64,000 nucleotides of DNA from contig CAUYUJ010000854.1 of assembly GCA_963575745.1 (NCBI GenBank), forward strand, positions 36,001 to 100,000, in the 5' to 3' direction. Shown in pieces: positions 1 through 11,056 of this stretch. Both the position numbers and the translations under genes were made by a program. Position 1 is the stretch's first letter. Each line of letters begins with the position of its first letter. Below the pieces are notes generated by a model. That model was not told the DNA's origin, ran no database searches, and worked only from the letters and a program-made list of their open reading frames with translations. This stretch comes from Prorocentrum cordatum (taxonomy: Eukaryota; Sar; Dinophyceae; Prorocentrales; Prorocentraceae).

Positions 1-1
1 A

Positions 2-231
2 CTTGAAAAGAACCTTCTACTCAACTCCCTCCGTCTCCAACACAACACCCAGTACTCAACAGCCTCCTTCTCCAACACAACACCCGATACTCAACAGGCT
101 CCCTCCCCAAGCTGAACTTGAAAAGAACCTTCTACTCAACTCCCTCCGTCTCCAACACAACACCCAGTACTCAACAGCCTCCTTCTCCAACACAACACCC
201 GATACTCAACAGGCTCCCTCCGTCTCCAACA
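2..231. repeat. 115-bp tandem repeat, two units
   Basis: The unit starting CTTGAAAAGAACC at position 2 starts again at 117 and is near-identical. Inside each unit the phrase CTCCAACACAACACCC recurs, so the 115-bp unit is itself built from a shorter pyrimidine/adenine-rich repeat. All short open frames here are by-products of the repeat. No gene is visible between its end and about 860, where the DNA is GC-rich, with GGCCC-type degenerate repetition near 700-840. Confidence 0.85.
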
Positions 232-867
232 CACACATGTACTCCAGATCCTACCACCACAACACGACGCGACACCCGAAACTCCAACCGCACCCGCCCC
301 CCTTTTTTCTTGGCATCTTCCAAGAGAAAAGGGGGGTTCATGGTGGGTGCTGCGGCCCATACATACATATCGGAGTGGGCCGGGAACGGGCCCGGAACCA
401 CGGCCCCGGCGCGGTATGGGCGGTCCTGGGCCCGGCACCACGGCGGTCCATGGTGGCCCCGCGGGCGCACAGATAGTTTAAGATTGGTACGATAGTTTAC
501 CGAACCGGCCCATCACACCCCGAGAGCGCCGAAGATGCCTTGTGAACGGCCCCCGAAGGTCTCAGGCTGCGCGGGGACGGCTTCGGGCAGGCTTCAGTGG
601 GCGCCCGAGGCCCCAGGCGAGTACCTAGGGAACCACGAATTGTTGATTTCTTCAAGGTTTTCCGGTGTATTGGGTGTCCATCATTTTTCGAGTTTCAGAC
701 AATCACAGGCGGCCCAACAGGCCCACAAGACCGCACCAAGACGGGCCAAGAGGCCCCCAGGAGAGCCCCACGCGAGCCCCCAGACGGCCCCAGAGGACCC
801 CTCCACGGCCCAAGAGGGCCCGCGAATGGTCCCCAGTGGCACCGCCCGCATGCGTCACTCCCACCCA

Positions 868-1460
868 GTCCATCGCTTCGTGGCCCCATAGGGAGCTCCA
901 CCGAAGGCCCCAACAGCACCGCCCGCATGCGTCACACCCTCCCAGCATAGCGTTTCGTGGCCTCGTAGGGAGCTCCACCGAAGGCCCCAGTGGCACCGCC
1001 CGCATGCGTCACCCCCACCCGGTACAGCGCATCGTGATTCCTTAGACAGCTCCACCGAGGGCACCAGTGGCTGCACTCGCAGCCGGTTACCCCACTCTGT
1101 ATAGCGTTTCGTGGTCCATAAAGAGCTTCACCGAAGGCCCAAGTGGCAGTGTTCGTATTCTTTCCCCCAGCCCACCATAGCGCTTCTTGGCCCCATGGGG
1201 AGCTCCACCGAAGGCCCTTGTGGCGTTACTCACATGCGTTTCCCCCCACCCAGTACAGCGCTTCGTTGCCCCATAGGGGGCTCCACCGACGGCCCCAGTG
1301 GCGGCCCCGTCCCATTGCGGCGCGCCCCTCACACTTTTTGCGGCCCCGTAGTGCGTTCCGCCTAAAGCACCAGTGGCTGCGCCCACATGGCGGCCCAGCC
1401 CCATATTGGCACACCCTTCGCATGCTGCATGGCCCCATGAGGAGATCCGCCGAAGGCGAT
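868..1460. repeat. Degenerate ~77-bp minisatellite, about 8 units
   Basis: The phrase GGGAGCTCCACCGAAGGCCCC recurs with decay at about 891, 968, 1045, 1121, 1198, 1276, 1351 and 1440. Each unit also contains CCCGCATGCGTCAC or a derivative. Spacing is 75-78 bp except for the last unit. Open frames across it are long only because the period is tolerant of translation, and no domain is recognisable. Confidence 0.8.
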
Positions 1461-1724
1461 GCCCGCAACTACGGTCCGCACAACTGCACATGGTTGGGTT
1501 CTTCGCCAGGATATCGTTTTAGGTGGGGCTAAGTTCGACCTCGCTATTTTACATACCGCTCTATGCCTTCGCCTGCTCTTCCTTTGCTGCGCTCCTGGCT
1601 CGGTGGGCTTCGAGGCCTGTGTGTGTGGGGCGGTTGGCGCGGTAACTTGCCGCGGACGCACCGCAATTGCATGGGACCTCGCCTCGCGCCTGGATGACGG
1701 GGCCTCGCGCTCGGCACGCGGCAC

Positions 1725-1935
1725 AGGCACATCGCGCTTCAGGTGCAGGTCTCGCCTTTGCCTTCTGAGCGCCGTCAGCCCAACACTGCTGCGTTCCTCG
1801 TTTGACTGAGGGCGCCTGCGTCGTCCTTCCGAACTGCGCTCGTCATCCCGCGCATAGTGCCCGCAATACATACAAAAGAACAGCTGCTTCTCCTCATCTC
1901 CGACCTGAGTGCTAGCTAGCACGTGGCCGTGTTCA
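1725..1935 (-). pseudogene. Fragment of a Cys-rich C-terminal domain of a non-LTR element
   Basis: A minus-strand frame contains LFFCMYCGHYARD followed about 25 residues later by GLTALRRQRRDLH. The C-x2-C-G-H-Y pattern followed by a basic LRR/LH segment resembles the Cys-rich tail of the LINE ORF2 at about 57.7 kb (FICLRCKSYSS) and the fragment at 13.6 kb. The match is short. The surrounding sequence of the same frame is repeat-derived and not recognised. I infer a retroelement remnant. It could be chance similarity. Confidence 0.35.
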
Positions 1936-2148
1936 GGAGCTGCCGTTCTCAAATCTTCGGGAAGCTTGGGCAAACCATCACAGCCGATCTCTGACGTTCG
2001 GCCCGAGATCGAAAATGGGACGCACCCGGCCGCGCGGAGGTGGTTCCTTGCCGCTCCGCGGCGGCCGAACTGGCGATTGCGGGACTCAGCGAAGAGACTG
2101 AAGGGGCGGAGGAGGGGAATGGGGATAGGTCGCAGGCCTAGAGGTTGA

Positions 2149-2248
2149 CACCAACACCAATATCGGCGGTGTTCCTTCACCGAGGGAAGAAGATCCCGAT
2201 CTCGGTGATGGTGGCACTATTCGGGCTCCCAATGTGACCGAACTATCA
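2149..2248 (+). repeat. ~100-bp dispersed repeat, copy 1
   Basis: Begins CACCAACACCAATATCGGCGG and runs through CACCGAGGGAAG, ATCCCGATCTCGGT and CTATTCGGGCT. A second copy in the same orientation lies at 32586-32684. It contains a small internal inverted repeat (ACCGAGGGA versus GATCTCGGT). It does not look coding. Confidence 0.8.
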
Positions 2249-2383
2249 TCACCAGCACTGAAATCTAGGATCATCTCCTCCCTGTGGAGGCAGCCCCCCG
2301 TCTTGGTGTGTCATGCCCCTTCCCAGGCCTCCAAATGGGGGGGGGGGATCCGAGGAGGTGGAAGTGCGCCAGCGGTGGAGATG

Positions 2384-2556
2384 CCTACACCTTAGGCGAT
2401 GCTTAAGAAAACCTAAGTTTTCGTCCAGAGTCTCGATTATTTTTAATTTTCCAATGTAAATCCCAAGATTTGAATAGACATTCTGGGTTTTCATTCAGAT
2501 TCTGGGACTATGAATTTCTTAACCCATGATTTCTAAAGCATTTCGCAGGGTGTACA
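2384..2556 (+). mobile_element. ~175-bp MITE-like element, copy 1
   Basis: This AT-rich stretch matches 31439-31613 over its whole length. Shared landmarks are ACACCTTAGGCGATGCTTA, GTCTCGATTATT and AATTTCTTAACCCATGATTTCT. The ends are inverted relative to each other (CTACACCTT at the left, GGTGTAC at the right). This copy has diverged more at its termini. It has no coding capacity. A non-autonomous terminal-inverted-repeat transposon is the simplest reading. Confidence 0.75.
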
Positions 2557-4218
2557 GCAACGCGACAACTTCAGCAGGGCCCGCGGAGGCGGTCTGAAGA
2601 GCTCTGGCGCGGCTCGCCCTCGGGGAGGCGCCCCTCGGGGAGATGGAGGGGCATCATCAGGAGGGAAAGAAACACACAGACACAATTAATCGTCGAATCC
2701 CAGGAAAATATAGGAAAATATGGGATTTGGGCGGGAAGACAAAAACCCAGAAAATATACGAAAATATGGGGAATCTTTTTATTTGTGTGTAATTATTTGT
2801 GTCCCACGGCCCCTTCACATCAGCCAGCCACAGGCGAAGTTGCATGTGCTATGACGCATGGCCTTGTGACGGACGTGAGGGATTGATAGGAATGGGATTT
2901 TTGTTTGACATGAACTGCGAGGATGACACGACTCTTCAGCCAGCCCTCGAAAATGGCTAAGAGCAGCGCCAACGGTCTAGGGCCATGCCCCCGTGGCGCG
3001 CTAAGTGCGCGAACAGGGAACGCAAGGAGACCGTGCTCCGCGCGCCCTGTTCGGGGTAGGGGGCGCCGGAGTCCGTGCTCCGACGCCCAACCTACCCACC
3101 ACCTACTCCATAGGTGGCCGCTGGCGACGAGAGCAATTTTCTCTCCCCTTGGCCCCCTACGGGCAAACAAGGGTGACGATCGGGCTGCTACCCGCTTGTT
3201 TTCCTGGGAAGGGGTCCCAGTGGCACAGGTGCCTTTGAGAGGAACGGGAGAGAGAAGAGGAGGAGGAGGAGGATTAGGAGCCCGAGAATGGGAAGGAGCC
3301 AGCAACAGCAACAGCAGCAGGGGAGCAGCACCAGGGACACAGCAGCGAGGACGAACACGAGGGCCCCAACAGAGCGTCACCCCGCAGGCGAGAGAGGCAG
3401 CAGCAGAGGCAGGGGAGGAGACGGACTTAAAGCAGGGTCAATGACACATAGAACCATGGGTCAATGACCCATAGGGAGAAAAACAACATACACACATATA
3501 TATATATATGTATATATACACATATATATAACGAATAACCACGGAACATGACGTCGTCGAGCTCAATACGCCCGGGGACCAGCACACAATAGCACCGCAC
3601 AGCGTCACAAGGAAGAGGGCAGAACGAGGACCACTCGGCCCACGGGGCCAGTGAGCGAAGACTCTGATGCAAGGCCCCGCGGGCGAGGCAAGGAGCAGGA
3701 CGCAGGACACCGCGGCAGTGCCAGAGCGAGGAGCCTGAGAGTCGGCACGAACGAACTGGGTACGGAAAGAATGGGTACCATGCCCAACCGCGGTTCCTGC
3801 TCATTTTGAACAGGACTCGTTGTCGGTGTCGCCGCGGCCTGTGTCCATTTGAGGCAGAAGGCCGCTTGCCCAACAGTGGCCGCTGTTGGTTTGGGACAAC
3901 ATTTGCTATTGGTCATTGTACCCATTTTCCCGTACCCATTTCGGGCGTCCAGAGGGCTAGGGTGCGCGACACTACCACACGGGGCACCTCAGAACCATCA
4001 CTCCTCAGGAGCACGCAGTGGCCATTGCCTGGTAGGCGTGCGCTTCCAAGGCGGGAGAAGTAAAACACATACAGGACAACATCCTACTTCGAAATAGGTA
4101 CACCGCGGGACCAGGGTCCACCAAACGGACACAAAAACAACTAAGACCCAGGGGTCCCAGGGTCAGGATCGCTTGCGCAAACTAGTTGCAACTTTCTTGG
4201 AGCGCCTGGCCAGAGTCC
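2557..4218. other. Spacer without recognisable gene
   Basis: About 1.7 kb of mixed-composition DNA. The only structure seen is a short (TA)n/(CA)n tract. Open frames on both strands overlap each other, are Pro/Arg/Ser-rich and show no domain. Confidence 0.5.
3490..3531. repeat. TA/CA microsatellite
   Basis: Alternating ACACA and TATATA runs forming an imperfect self-complementary stretch of about 40 nt in otherwise GC-rich DNA. Confidence 0.85.
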
Positions 4219-4813
4219 TCAACCGATCGAGGAACACCTGCTGCGGAGGGAGGCGGTGATTGCATGGGCCTCCTGAAATGCATCAAGATCAGCACTTGCA
4301 GCGATGTCACGATCCAGTCCCCACATATGTCCCAGAAGGACGAGAGTCGAGAACCATGACTCGTCGTCGAACATAAGCTCTCTCCAGCGTCCTGGTAGGT
4401 TCTGAACGCCTGGGATCCAAGGGATTGCTAAAGACTTGAACACAGGGCAGCGTTTGTAGTGGTGGAAGTCGCCCGCCCCCCCCCCCACACCTGGATCAGC
4501 GCCCTCGGTCCACACTGTGAAACCTGGCCGAAGTGCATACCCTCCTAGAAAGGATGCTGAGAATGCCAGTCTGAAGGTGGGTACACGTAGCCTTTTCGAG
4601 AGCCCTGAGCCGTGACCAGAGGCGAGATATGGCAGGCATCTTAATTTTCATGAGCCAGCGTCCGATACGAACCTGCAGGTGGAGCAACGGGGCCATCGGT
4701 GCTCGAACACCTCGGACATAGTTGTTCACCCTACACTGGATAGTTCCACCCATCCGCTTAATGTTGGGCGAGAGACTATCAGCAGCATCCTCAATAGTGC
4801 ATCTAATCATCAA
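4219..4813 (-). pseudogene. LINE remnant A, C-terminal part of ORF2
   Basis: Two minus-strand frames follow each other. The upstream one (4496-4813) contains GGTIQCRVNNYVRG and a run resembling the post-RT region of LINE ORF2. The downstream one (4219-4515) contains DFHHYKRCPVFKSL, which matches the Cys/His element (D-x-x-H-Y-x-x-C-P) found after RT in LINE proteins with a zf-RVT-like end. It continues the RT remnant at 5.5-6.4 kb in the same orientation, with a small TIR element inserted between. Frame changes and stops make it non-functional. Confidence 0.55.
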
Positions 4814-5322
4814 GTTAGTTCCTCCACCATGGGGGACAGTTGGCGACCAGGATAGACCTCATCATCATGCACGCCATTATCAAACAACTCGAGATCATGC
4901 AAAGTTGACCAAGACCCGATACTTAGCAGCCTCCGACAAAAGCCTCAAGTCCATAAGTTCAGGAGGAGCCCCACGGCCGCGAAGCTGAGATAGCACATAA
5001 TGATTTAGCGCATGCCTGAGCAAAGCTTTTAATATCTTCACAGCCTTCCGACATTGCCTAGCCACCTTCGGAGTGATACGAACTAGTTGAAGACGATATT
5101 GTAGGATCGATGCGCTGTTCGCGTGGCAAAAACGGAATAGCAGTAGGTAGCCCCAAGGAAAGAGACCTCAGATGCCGCACCCTACGCCAGATCTTTATCA
5201 TGACTTCTCGGCGCGCCACTGTGCGGGCCGCTGGCCCGACCCAGATCCCGAGTCACAACGCGTGGGTCTCGAATTTGATTGCATGAGACATCGGTTCCCC
5301 CTTCCTCCTCGTTTGCTCAGAT

Positions 5323-5521
5323 CGGCGGCGGGCGAGGGGGGGAACTGAGAATGAGGAGGTCTTCTCAGAAGGCGGCGGGACTTCTCAGAAGCCCTCGCGC
5401 CTTCTGAGAATGTTGTTTGTCTTTGGGGAAGGCTTAGACAGCTTCTCAGAAGGCAGGGCGACTTCCGAGCCTTCTGAGAAGGCCCGCCCCTTCTCATTTC
5501 CCCCCTCGGGCGCGCCGCCAA
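5323..5521 (-). mobile_element. Small TIR element rich in CTTCTGAGAAG palindromes, copy 1
   Basis: Left end GGGCGAGGGGGGGAACTGAGAA is the near-inverse of the right end TTCTCATTTCCCCCCTCGGGC. The interior holds five or more CTTCTGAGAAG-type palindromes, plus a unique core (TTGTTTGTCTTTGGGGAAGG). The copy at 30884-31073 is in the opposite orientation and a partial third copy lies at 32091-32207. This copy sits inside LINE remnant A, so it inserted after the LINE. It has no coding capacity. Confidence 0.75.
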
Positions 5522-6404
5522 TCCGAGAGACGCGTGCAAGACTGTGCCCCGCAGATGAGCACGCAGCGCTTGTCAATATTCAGCCAGAGACCGATAGCAG
5601 AAGGGAGCTGGTCAAACAAAAGAACCGTATGCATCCGATCGACAAGGACATCCTGCAGTCCAAAGCAGCAGTCGTCTGCATGCGCAAGTTCCAAGTCAAG
5701 CCTAGGCGTGCGTAGATAGTTGATCCATCTCAGAACCGGGTCCAACGCCAGGGAGAAGAGAGTCATCGGCGAACCATCCCCCTGCCTTCATCCACGCATC
5801 AATGGGGACCTAGTCTCAGCAGCCCCCGCGAAATTACCAGTGCAATGTTACTCGGGTGCAGAGAACTATAGAACCCAATAATGGTCTGCGGGATGCCCAT
5901 GGCCCTGAGAGCCTGGAGAATCCGTGAATAAGACACCAGCTTTATCGAACCCACGAGTAAATTGAAAGAGCCCCCACTTCCCCACCTCAACCACATCATC
6001 CAGGATGTTGCGGCCTTGAACGCCCCCTCGCCGCTGCTCCATGACCGCCTGAGGTGCTACTTCCTTGAGCCCGATACAGATAGCGTCCGAAAGGCTTAGC
6101 GTCTGTGTCCAGGCAGCCTTGAGACAAACGCGCCTTGATCTGCGGGCTCCTCCCCCTTCGGTGGAACAACCATTCTGCTTATCCTACAGTCCTCAGGAAG
6201 AGCAGCACCTTCATTCTTGCAAGCAGTGTCGTAAACGGCAGACAAAACACCAGAAGCTTGAGGACCAGCCCAACATCCATGCACCATGCCATCGGGCCCA
6301 GGGGCAGAATGCCGCCTGAAACGAATGCGTTTTTCAAACTCGTCCTGATCAAGGCGCCAGAGGGGTTCGCGAGGCAGTTTGCCAACCGATTGCACATGGG
6401 ACAA
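5494..6404 (-). pseudogene. LINE remnant A, reverse transcriptase
   Basis: Reading down the minus strand from 6404, RT landmarks appear in order but in different frames. They are RRHSAPGPDG (finger motif), RMVVPPKGEE (the usual F/V-P-K-G step), QRRGGVQGRNILDDVVE, then LFSLALDPVLRW and LAHADDCCFGLQ. The last is the catalytic motif C with His replacing Tyr of YADD. At least three frame changes and internal stops separate these pieces. The element is a long-dead non-LTR retrotransposon of a different lineage from the two LINEs at 51-64 kb. The first part was probably lost upstream of 6404. Confidence 0.7.
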
Positions 6405-7944
6405 AATTGCAGGCCGGGCTCACGCGACTGATTCTAGCATTCGGGTTCTACGCCATCACGTTCCGCCGTGACGGCGCCCCCGGCGCCAACCATGGGGTTG
6501 GCGGGGCGATGGCCATGCTCGCCTTATTCGGACGTCTCGCCACGGAAGCGGACGACGCCCGTCGCCGAATCCCGTTTTGGCTTGGCGCCTTCAACCACCG
6601 CTGGGGCCCGGCGTGCCACGACGACGTTTTCGTCTGACCCTGTACTCCGACGCCGTTTGTAGACTGACCGACGGTCTGTTGCCATCTGGGGGCGCCAGCC
6701 CTGTGCTACGTGCTGTCTCTCGGCGTCGCTGCCATGACCACCGTCTTCCACGTCCGTCCTCTGTTTGCCCCGTCGGGTGTGCGCCACCTGGCGCATTGCC
6801 GCGCAGGGTCAGGACCAATCCGTGCGGGAGATGGCTTGCATCTTCGTGTGAGGGCCCGTGGCTGCGCTCCGCGTGCAGGCTGCGACTAGGAGCCCCGCTT
6901 CCTTGCGCACTGAGGCCTTCGCACCTTCTCCGCTTTCGCCCCGCCTAGGTGGGTGTGAGCCCCGTCGTGCTCCGACGGGTGGCAGGGCCCCTGCGCTTCC
7001 CATGTTCCTGCCTGGCCCCTTCGCTGGCGGTGCCTCTTCGTGCCGCCAGCGTGGGGCCGGGCGGAGCCGGGGGCGGCCGCGTTCGCGCGGCCGCCCGTTC
7101 CCGGTGCTCGTCGCCACTGGGTTCGCGCGGGGGGGCCCCTGCACCCCCCGCTGGGCGGGGCCGCCTGCATGTGTCTTCGCCCCGATTTGTCGTACGCTGC
7201 GCGAACACCTGGCAACCTACTGTTCGGTAGACCAGGCACTGGGCCGCCGAGGGGGATGCCCCAAGGCAACGCCTTCTTTGCTCGGGGCTCCGAGGCGCAA
7301 GCGCCAGATCTTGTTTCAAGCCGGTGCCCTCTTCTTCTGGGGGTGCAATTAGGGGCGAGTCTCGTTCTCATCGACAACCCCAGCTTTTGCTTTCCAGTCG
7401 GGGTCCTTTCGACCGCACCAGGGGGGAGGTGTTATTTGTTGCGACCCTGGCCACATCATGCGGCCCGTCCCGCCCAAACCAGTGGGCCCACCGGGTGCTT
7501 GTACCCCGCGGGCCCGGACAGCCCACCCCTGTCCGAATTGGTGTGTTCGCTCTCCCCTCTCCCTCCTGCCTCCCGCCCACCACCTCGCACCCAGTCTCCT
7601 CCCCCTCTTGCCCCCCCCCTCAGACCCACGCCGCCGTTTTTTTGCGTGTCACAGCCTGAACCCGGGAGGTCTCGACCGCTGGCTTTTCATCCCGAATTGG
7701 TTTCGGACGGCTTTTTTGGCCCGTCAAAGGTGCCCAGGGGCCGAAAACGGCCCAAAACGATCCGTCGTGATTGTCCCCACGCCGCCAAACGGTCTGGGTA
7801 TTTTCCGCTGCTTCATCGATTCCCCATATATGATATATGAAGAATTCCTCCCTGTCGCACTCCGAGGCTCTGTAGGGCGGGCCGGGCGTTTCGCCAGAGA
7901 CTATGTCATTGTTTATGATCCTGAAGCGTAAGGTTGGCGTGAGT
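6405..7944. other. GC-rich spacer without recognisable gene
   Basis: About 1.5 kb of GC-rich DNA. Frames are open on both strands because stops are rare at this composition. Predicted peptides are Arg/Pro/Ala-rich, overlap on all strands and contain no motif I recognise. Confidence 0.5.
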
Positions 7945-8261
7945 CTTGGGGATGGAGGGCGGGTGGCTTTCAACATGTATCTCTCGCCTTGAGGCCGCGC
8001 GCATTCGTTTTCAAAGCCTGCAATCGCTTCACGGATGGAGGGTGTTTTTTTTCCAGCATGTAATCTTCTCCGTAGCGCCGAGCACATTCGTCCTAACAGT
8101 TTGCAGAGGTTTCACGGATGAAAGGCGGGTGGTTTTGAACAAGTGGTTCTCGCGGCAGTGCCGCGCACGTTCGTGTTAAACATTTGCAAGGATTCCGAGG
8201 GTGGATGGCGGGCCGTTTTCAAAATGTGATTCGCCTTGGCGCCCCGCGCGTTCGTTTGGCC
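7945..8261 (+). repeat. ~84-bp satellite, block 1 (about 4 units)
   Basis: Units read roughly TTCACGGATGGAGGGCGGG, then a TTTTCAAAATGTG-type core, then CTCGCCTTAGCGCCGCGCAC, ATTCGT and a TTTGCAAG-type end. Four degenerate units are visible. The same unit occurs once at about 9650, in reverse orientation at 14.6-15.3 kb and 23.2-23.45 kb, and partly at 16.0-16.1 kb. It shows no coding potential. Confidence 0.8.
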
Positions 8262-8490
8262 CCTCGCTGCTGCCCGCCGTCTGGTCCGCATAGCCGGGTC
8301 CGCCGCCTTGATCTCGCTGTCGCCGCCCCGTCGCCGCCTCGTCGCCACCCGTCGTCTGGGCCCACGTGCTGTGTCCGCAGCCCTGTTTTGTCGCCGTCGC
8401 CGCCTCGTCGCCCCCTTGTCGCCGCCCGTCGTCTGGGCCCACGTGCTGTGTCCGCATTCTTGGTGTCGCCGTCGCCGCCCCGTCGCCACT
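8262..8490. repeat. CGCC-rich 78-bp tandem repeat
   Basis: GTCGTCTGGGCCCACGTGCTG occurs at 8351 and 8429, with a decayed earlier unit near 8269. The units are joined by runs of GTCGCCGCC. Confidence 0.7.
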
Positions 8491-8862
8491 TTGTGCTACC
8501 TTGCTTTGCTCTGCGTTATGTTGCGTTGCATGGTATTAGCTTACGTTGCCTCCTTTGCTTCCTTTGCGCTGCTATGCACTACTTCTTATTGGTTTGCAGT
8601 TGCCGTGCTTTGCCCTGCTTTGCATTGCTGTACGTTGCATTGCTTTGCATTGCATTGCTTTGCATTGCTTTGCATTGCTTTGCATTGCTTTACATTGCAT
8701 TGCTTTACGATGCATTGCTTTACGTTGCGCTGCATTCCTTTCCGTTGCATTTCTTAGCATTGCTTGGCATTGTTTTGCGCTGCTTTTCAAATATTTGCAT
8801 TCCTTTTGCGTTGCCTTGCATCGCTTTGCTTTGCTTTGCATTGCCTCGCATTGCTTTATCCA
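8491..8862. repeat. TTTGCATTGC minisatellite, block 1
   Basis: Almost the whole stretch is built from 5- and 10-nt permutations of TTTGC and ATTGC. It translates in all frames into Cys/Leu/Ala/His repeats, which I treat as artefact. It is separated from block 2 by about 150 nt of non-repetitive DNA. Confidence 0.9.
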
Positions 8863-9014
8863 GAACTCGCGCTCTCGCGTGGTATTCCTTGCAGTTCTTC
8901 AGACGCCGCGTCCTCGACACTCAGGAATCACGCTCTCGCCCTGGACTTCCTGATTACTGACTTGGGAATCGATGTATCGCTAGAGACCTCGCCATCGCTA
9001 GAGGCATTGCTCTG

Positions 9015-9545
9015 CACGGATTTGCATTGCTTTGCTTTGCTTTGCATTCCTCTGCATTTCTTCGCGTTCCCTTGCATGGATCCCCGTTGCGTTGCTTTGC
9101 TTCGCGTTGCTTCGCATTGCTTTGTATTGCTTTGCATTCCTTTGCGCTGCTTTGCACTGCTTTGCATTGGCGTTGCGTTGCTTTGCGTCTTATCGCTGCG
9201 TTGCATGGCTTTTCATTTATGTGCATTGCGTTTTACTGCTTTGCATTGCTTTTCATTGCTTTGTACTGCTTTGTGTTGCTTTGCGTTGTTCTGACTTGCT
9301 TTGCGTTGCTCTCCTTTGCTTTGCATTGCGTTGCACTGCTTTTCATTGCGTTGCATTACTGCTCTGCGTTGCTTTGCACTGCTTTGAATTGCTTTGCTTA
9401 GCATTGCAATGTGTTAGTTTTGCACCGCTTTGCATTACTTCGTATTGCTTTGCATTGCTACGCATTGCTTTGTGTTGCTTTGCATTGCTTTGCATTCCTT
9501 TGCATTGCTTTGCATTGCTTAGCATTGCTCTGTGCCGCATAGACT
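9015..9545. repeat. TTTGCATTGC minisatellite, block 2
   Basis: Same family as block 1, about 530 bp, with variants TTTGCGTTGC and TTTGTATTGC. It is followed to about 9605 by three to four units of a GATTGCAC(A/C)ACC repeat. Confidence 0.9.
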
Positions 9546-9647
9546 GCATCACATGGATTGCACCACCTCGATTGCACAACCCAGATTGCACAACCTAGAT
9601 TGCACCGCATAGGTTGTAAATCAATTGCTGTTTGGGGTCCACGCTGG

Positions 9648-9722
9648 CTAACATTTCACGGATGGAAGACGGAGCTTTCTCAAAACGTGGCTCTCGCCTT
9701 AGCGCCGAGCGTCTTGAGTTTG
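9648..9722 (+). repeat. ~84-bp satellite, single unit
   Basis: Contains TTTCACGGATGGAAGACGG, a CAAAACGTGGCTCTCGCC core and TTAGCGCCGAGCG. It matches the satellite unit of block 1 in the same orientation. Confidence 0.7.
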
Positions 9723-9889
9723 TTTTGGTCCCTCCCTTCCTCCTCCACTCGCCCCGTCTCCTTTGCTCCCGAGGCTCCGGCCAGAAGAAAGAGCACACGA
9801 AGTCCGCGTCAGACGCGAAGTTCCACATTAAGGAGATGAACCAGACGGACCTCTACGTCAACTTCCGGGCTGGCGGCCTGCTGGGCTCT

Positions 9890-10250
9890 TGATGAAGGGT
9901 TGGGTTAGAAGAAGGGGATGGGTGAGACGGGTTGAGGATGAGCAGAATGAGGACGAGGATGAGCATGTGAAGGAGGATGATGATGATGGTGATGGCGATG
10001 ACGATGATGACGATGATGATTATGACGATGCTGATTATGATGATGATGATTATGATGATGAGGATGAGGAGCAAGGGTGAAGATGATGGTAAGGATGTTG
10101 CTGCTGCTGCTGACGACGATGACCAATGGTGATGATGGAGATGATGATGATATCATTTATGGTGATGGTGTGATGGTGGTAATGGTGGTTGTGATGATGA
10201 TGGTGATGATGATGACGATGACGATGATGATGCTGATGATTATGATTACC
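9890..10250 (+). repeat. (GAT)n-rich compound microsatellite
   Basis: GAT/GAC/GAG triplets dominate on the + strand, interrupted by short TGGTGG runs. The acidic Asp/Glu frames it creates are not supported as genes. Confidence 0.9.
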
Positions 10251-10295
10251 CCAGTGCGACCCTACCTAGAAGTTGGAGCCCCTAGGAAAGCAGCA

Positions 10296-10937
10296 TTAGT
10301 TGCTATGCTATGCTATGCTATGCTATGCTGCGCTATGCTATGCTATGCTATGCTATGCTATGTTAAGCTATGCTATGTAATGCTGCGCTGTGCTATGCTA
10401 AGCTATGCTATGCTATGCTATGCTAAGCTGCGGTATGCTATGCTATGCTATGCTATGCTATGCTGCGCTATGCTATGCTATGCTGCGCTATGCTATGCTA
10501 TGCTTGGCTATGTTATGTTATGCTATGCTATGCTAATGCAGCGCTGTGTGGCAGGGCCTCTGGACTTGAGCCGAAATGGTTACGGAAGGCACTGCTTGCG
10601 GGGGCTCCGGTCCGGCCATCGAGGCTAGCTCGGCATCTGTCGCACATTGCTTTTGCTTTGCCTTTCCTTTGCTTTGCTTTTGCTTTTGCTTTTGCTTTGC
10701 TTTGCTTTGCGTTGCTTGTGCTTTGCTTTGCTGTCGCTGCTGTTGCTTTGCCTTTGCTTTGCTGCTATGCTCTGCTCTGCTATTCTATGCTATGCCATGC
10801 TGCGCTGTGCTATGCTGTGCTGTGCTGCGCTATGCTATGCTATGCTATGCTGCGCTATGCTATGCTATGCTGGGCTATGCTATGATATGCTATGCTGCGC
10901 TATGCTATGCTACGCTATGCTGTGCTCTGCTATGCTA
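10296..10937 (+). repeat. (TATGC)n pentanucleotide array with a TTTGC segment
   Basis: 10296-10535 and 10770-10937 consist of TATGC units with scattered TGCGC variants. The middle (about 10640-10760) switches to TTTGC units after about 100 nt of unique sequence. From 10940 to 11240 the related AGCTAAGCTA phrase continues at lower purity. Confidence 0.9.
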
Positions 10938-11056
10938 AAGCTCAGCGAAGCTAAGATGAAGGTAAGCTAAGCTAATATAAACCTCAGCTAAGATGAAGCT
11001 ACGCTAAGCTAAGATGAAGCTACGCTACGCTAAGATGAGATGAGCAACGCTAAGCT

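Noticed and set aside
6984-7142. GCAGG-GCC-CCTGC and GCGGG-GGGGCC-CCTGC near 6.98 and 7.13 kb as further mini-hairpins
   Set aside because: Loop length is 3 or 6, not 4. They lie in GC-rich spacer where such palindromes arise easily.
7040-7840. 266-codon plus-strand frame in GC-rich DNA
   Set aside because: Low stop density from composition. Overlapping frames on both strands are similar in length and no motif is visible.
8546-9598. Cys/Leu/Ala/His-rich frames in the TTTGCATTGC arrays
   Set aside because: Direct product of a 5/10-nt repeat, open in several frames on both strands.
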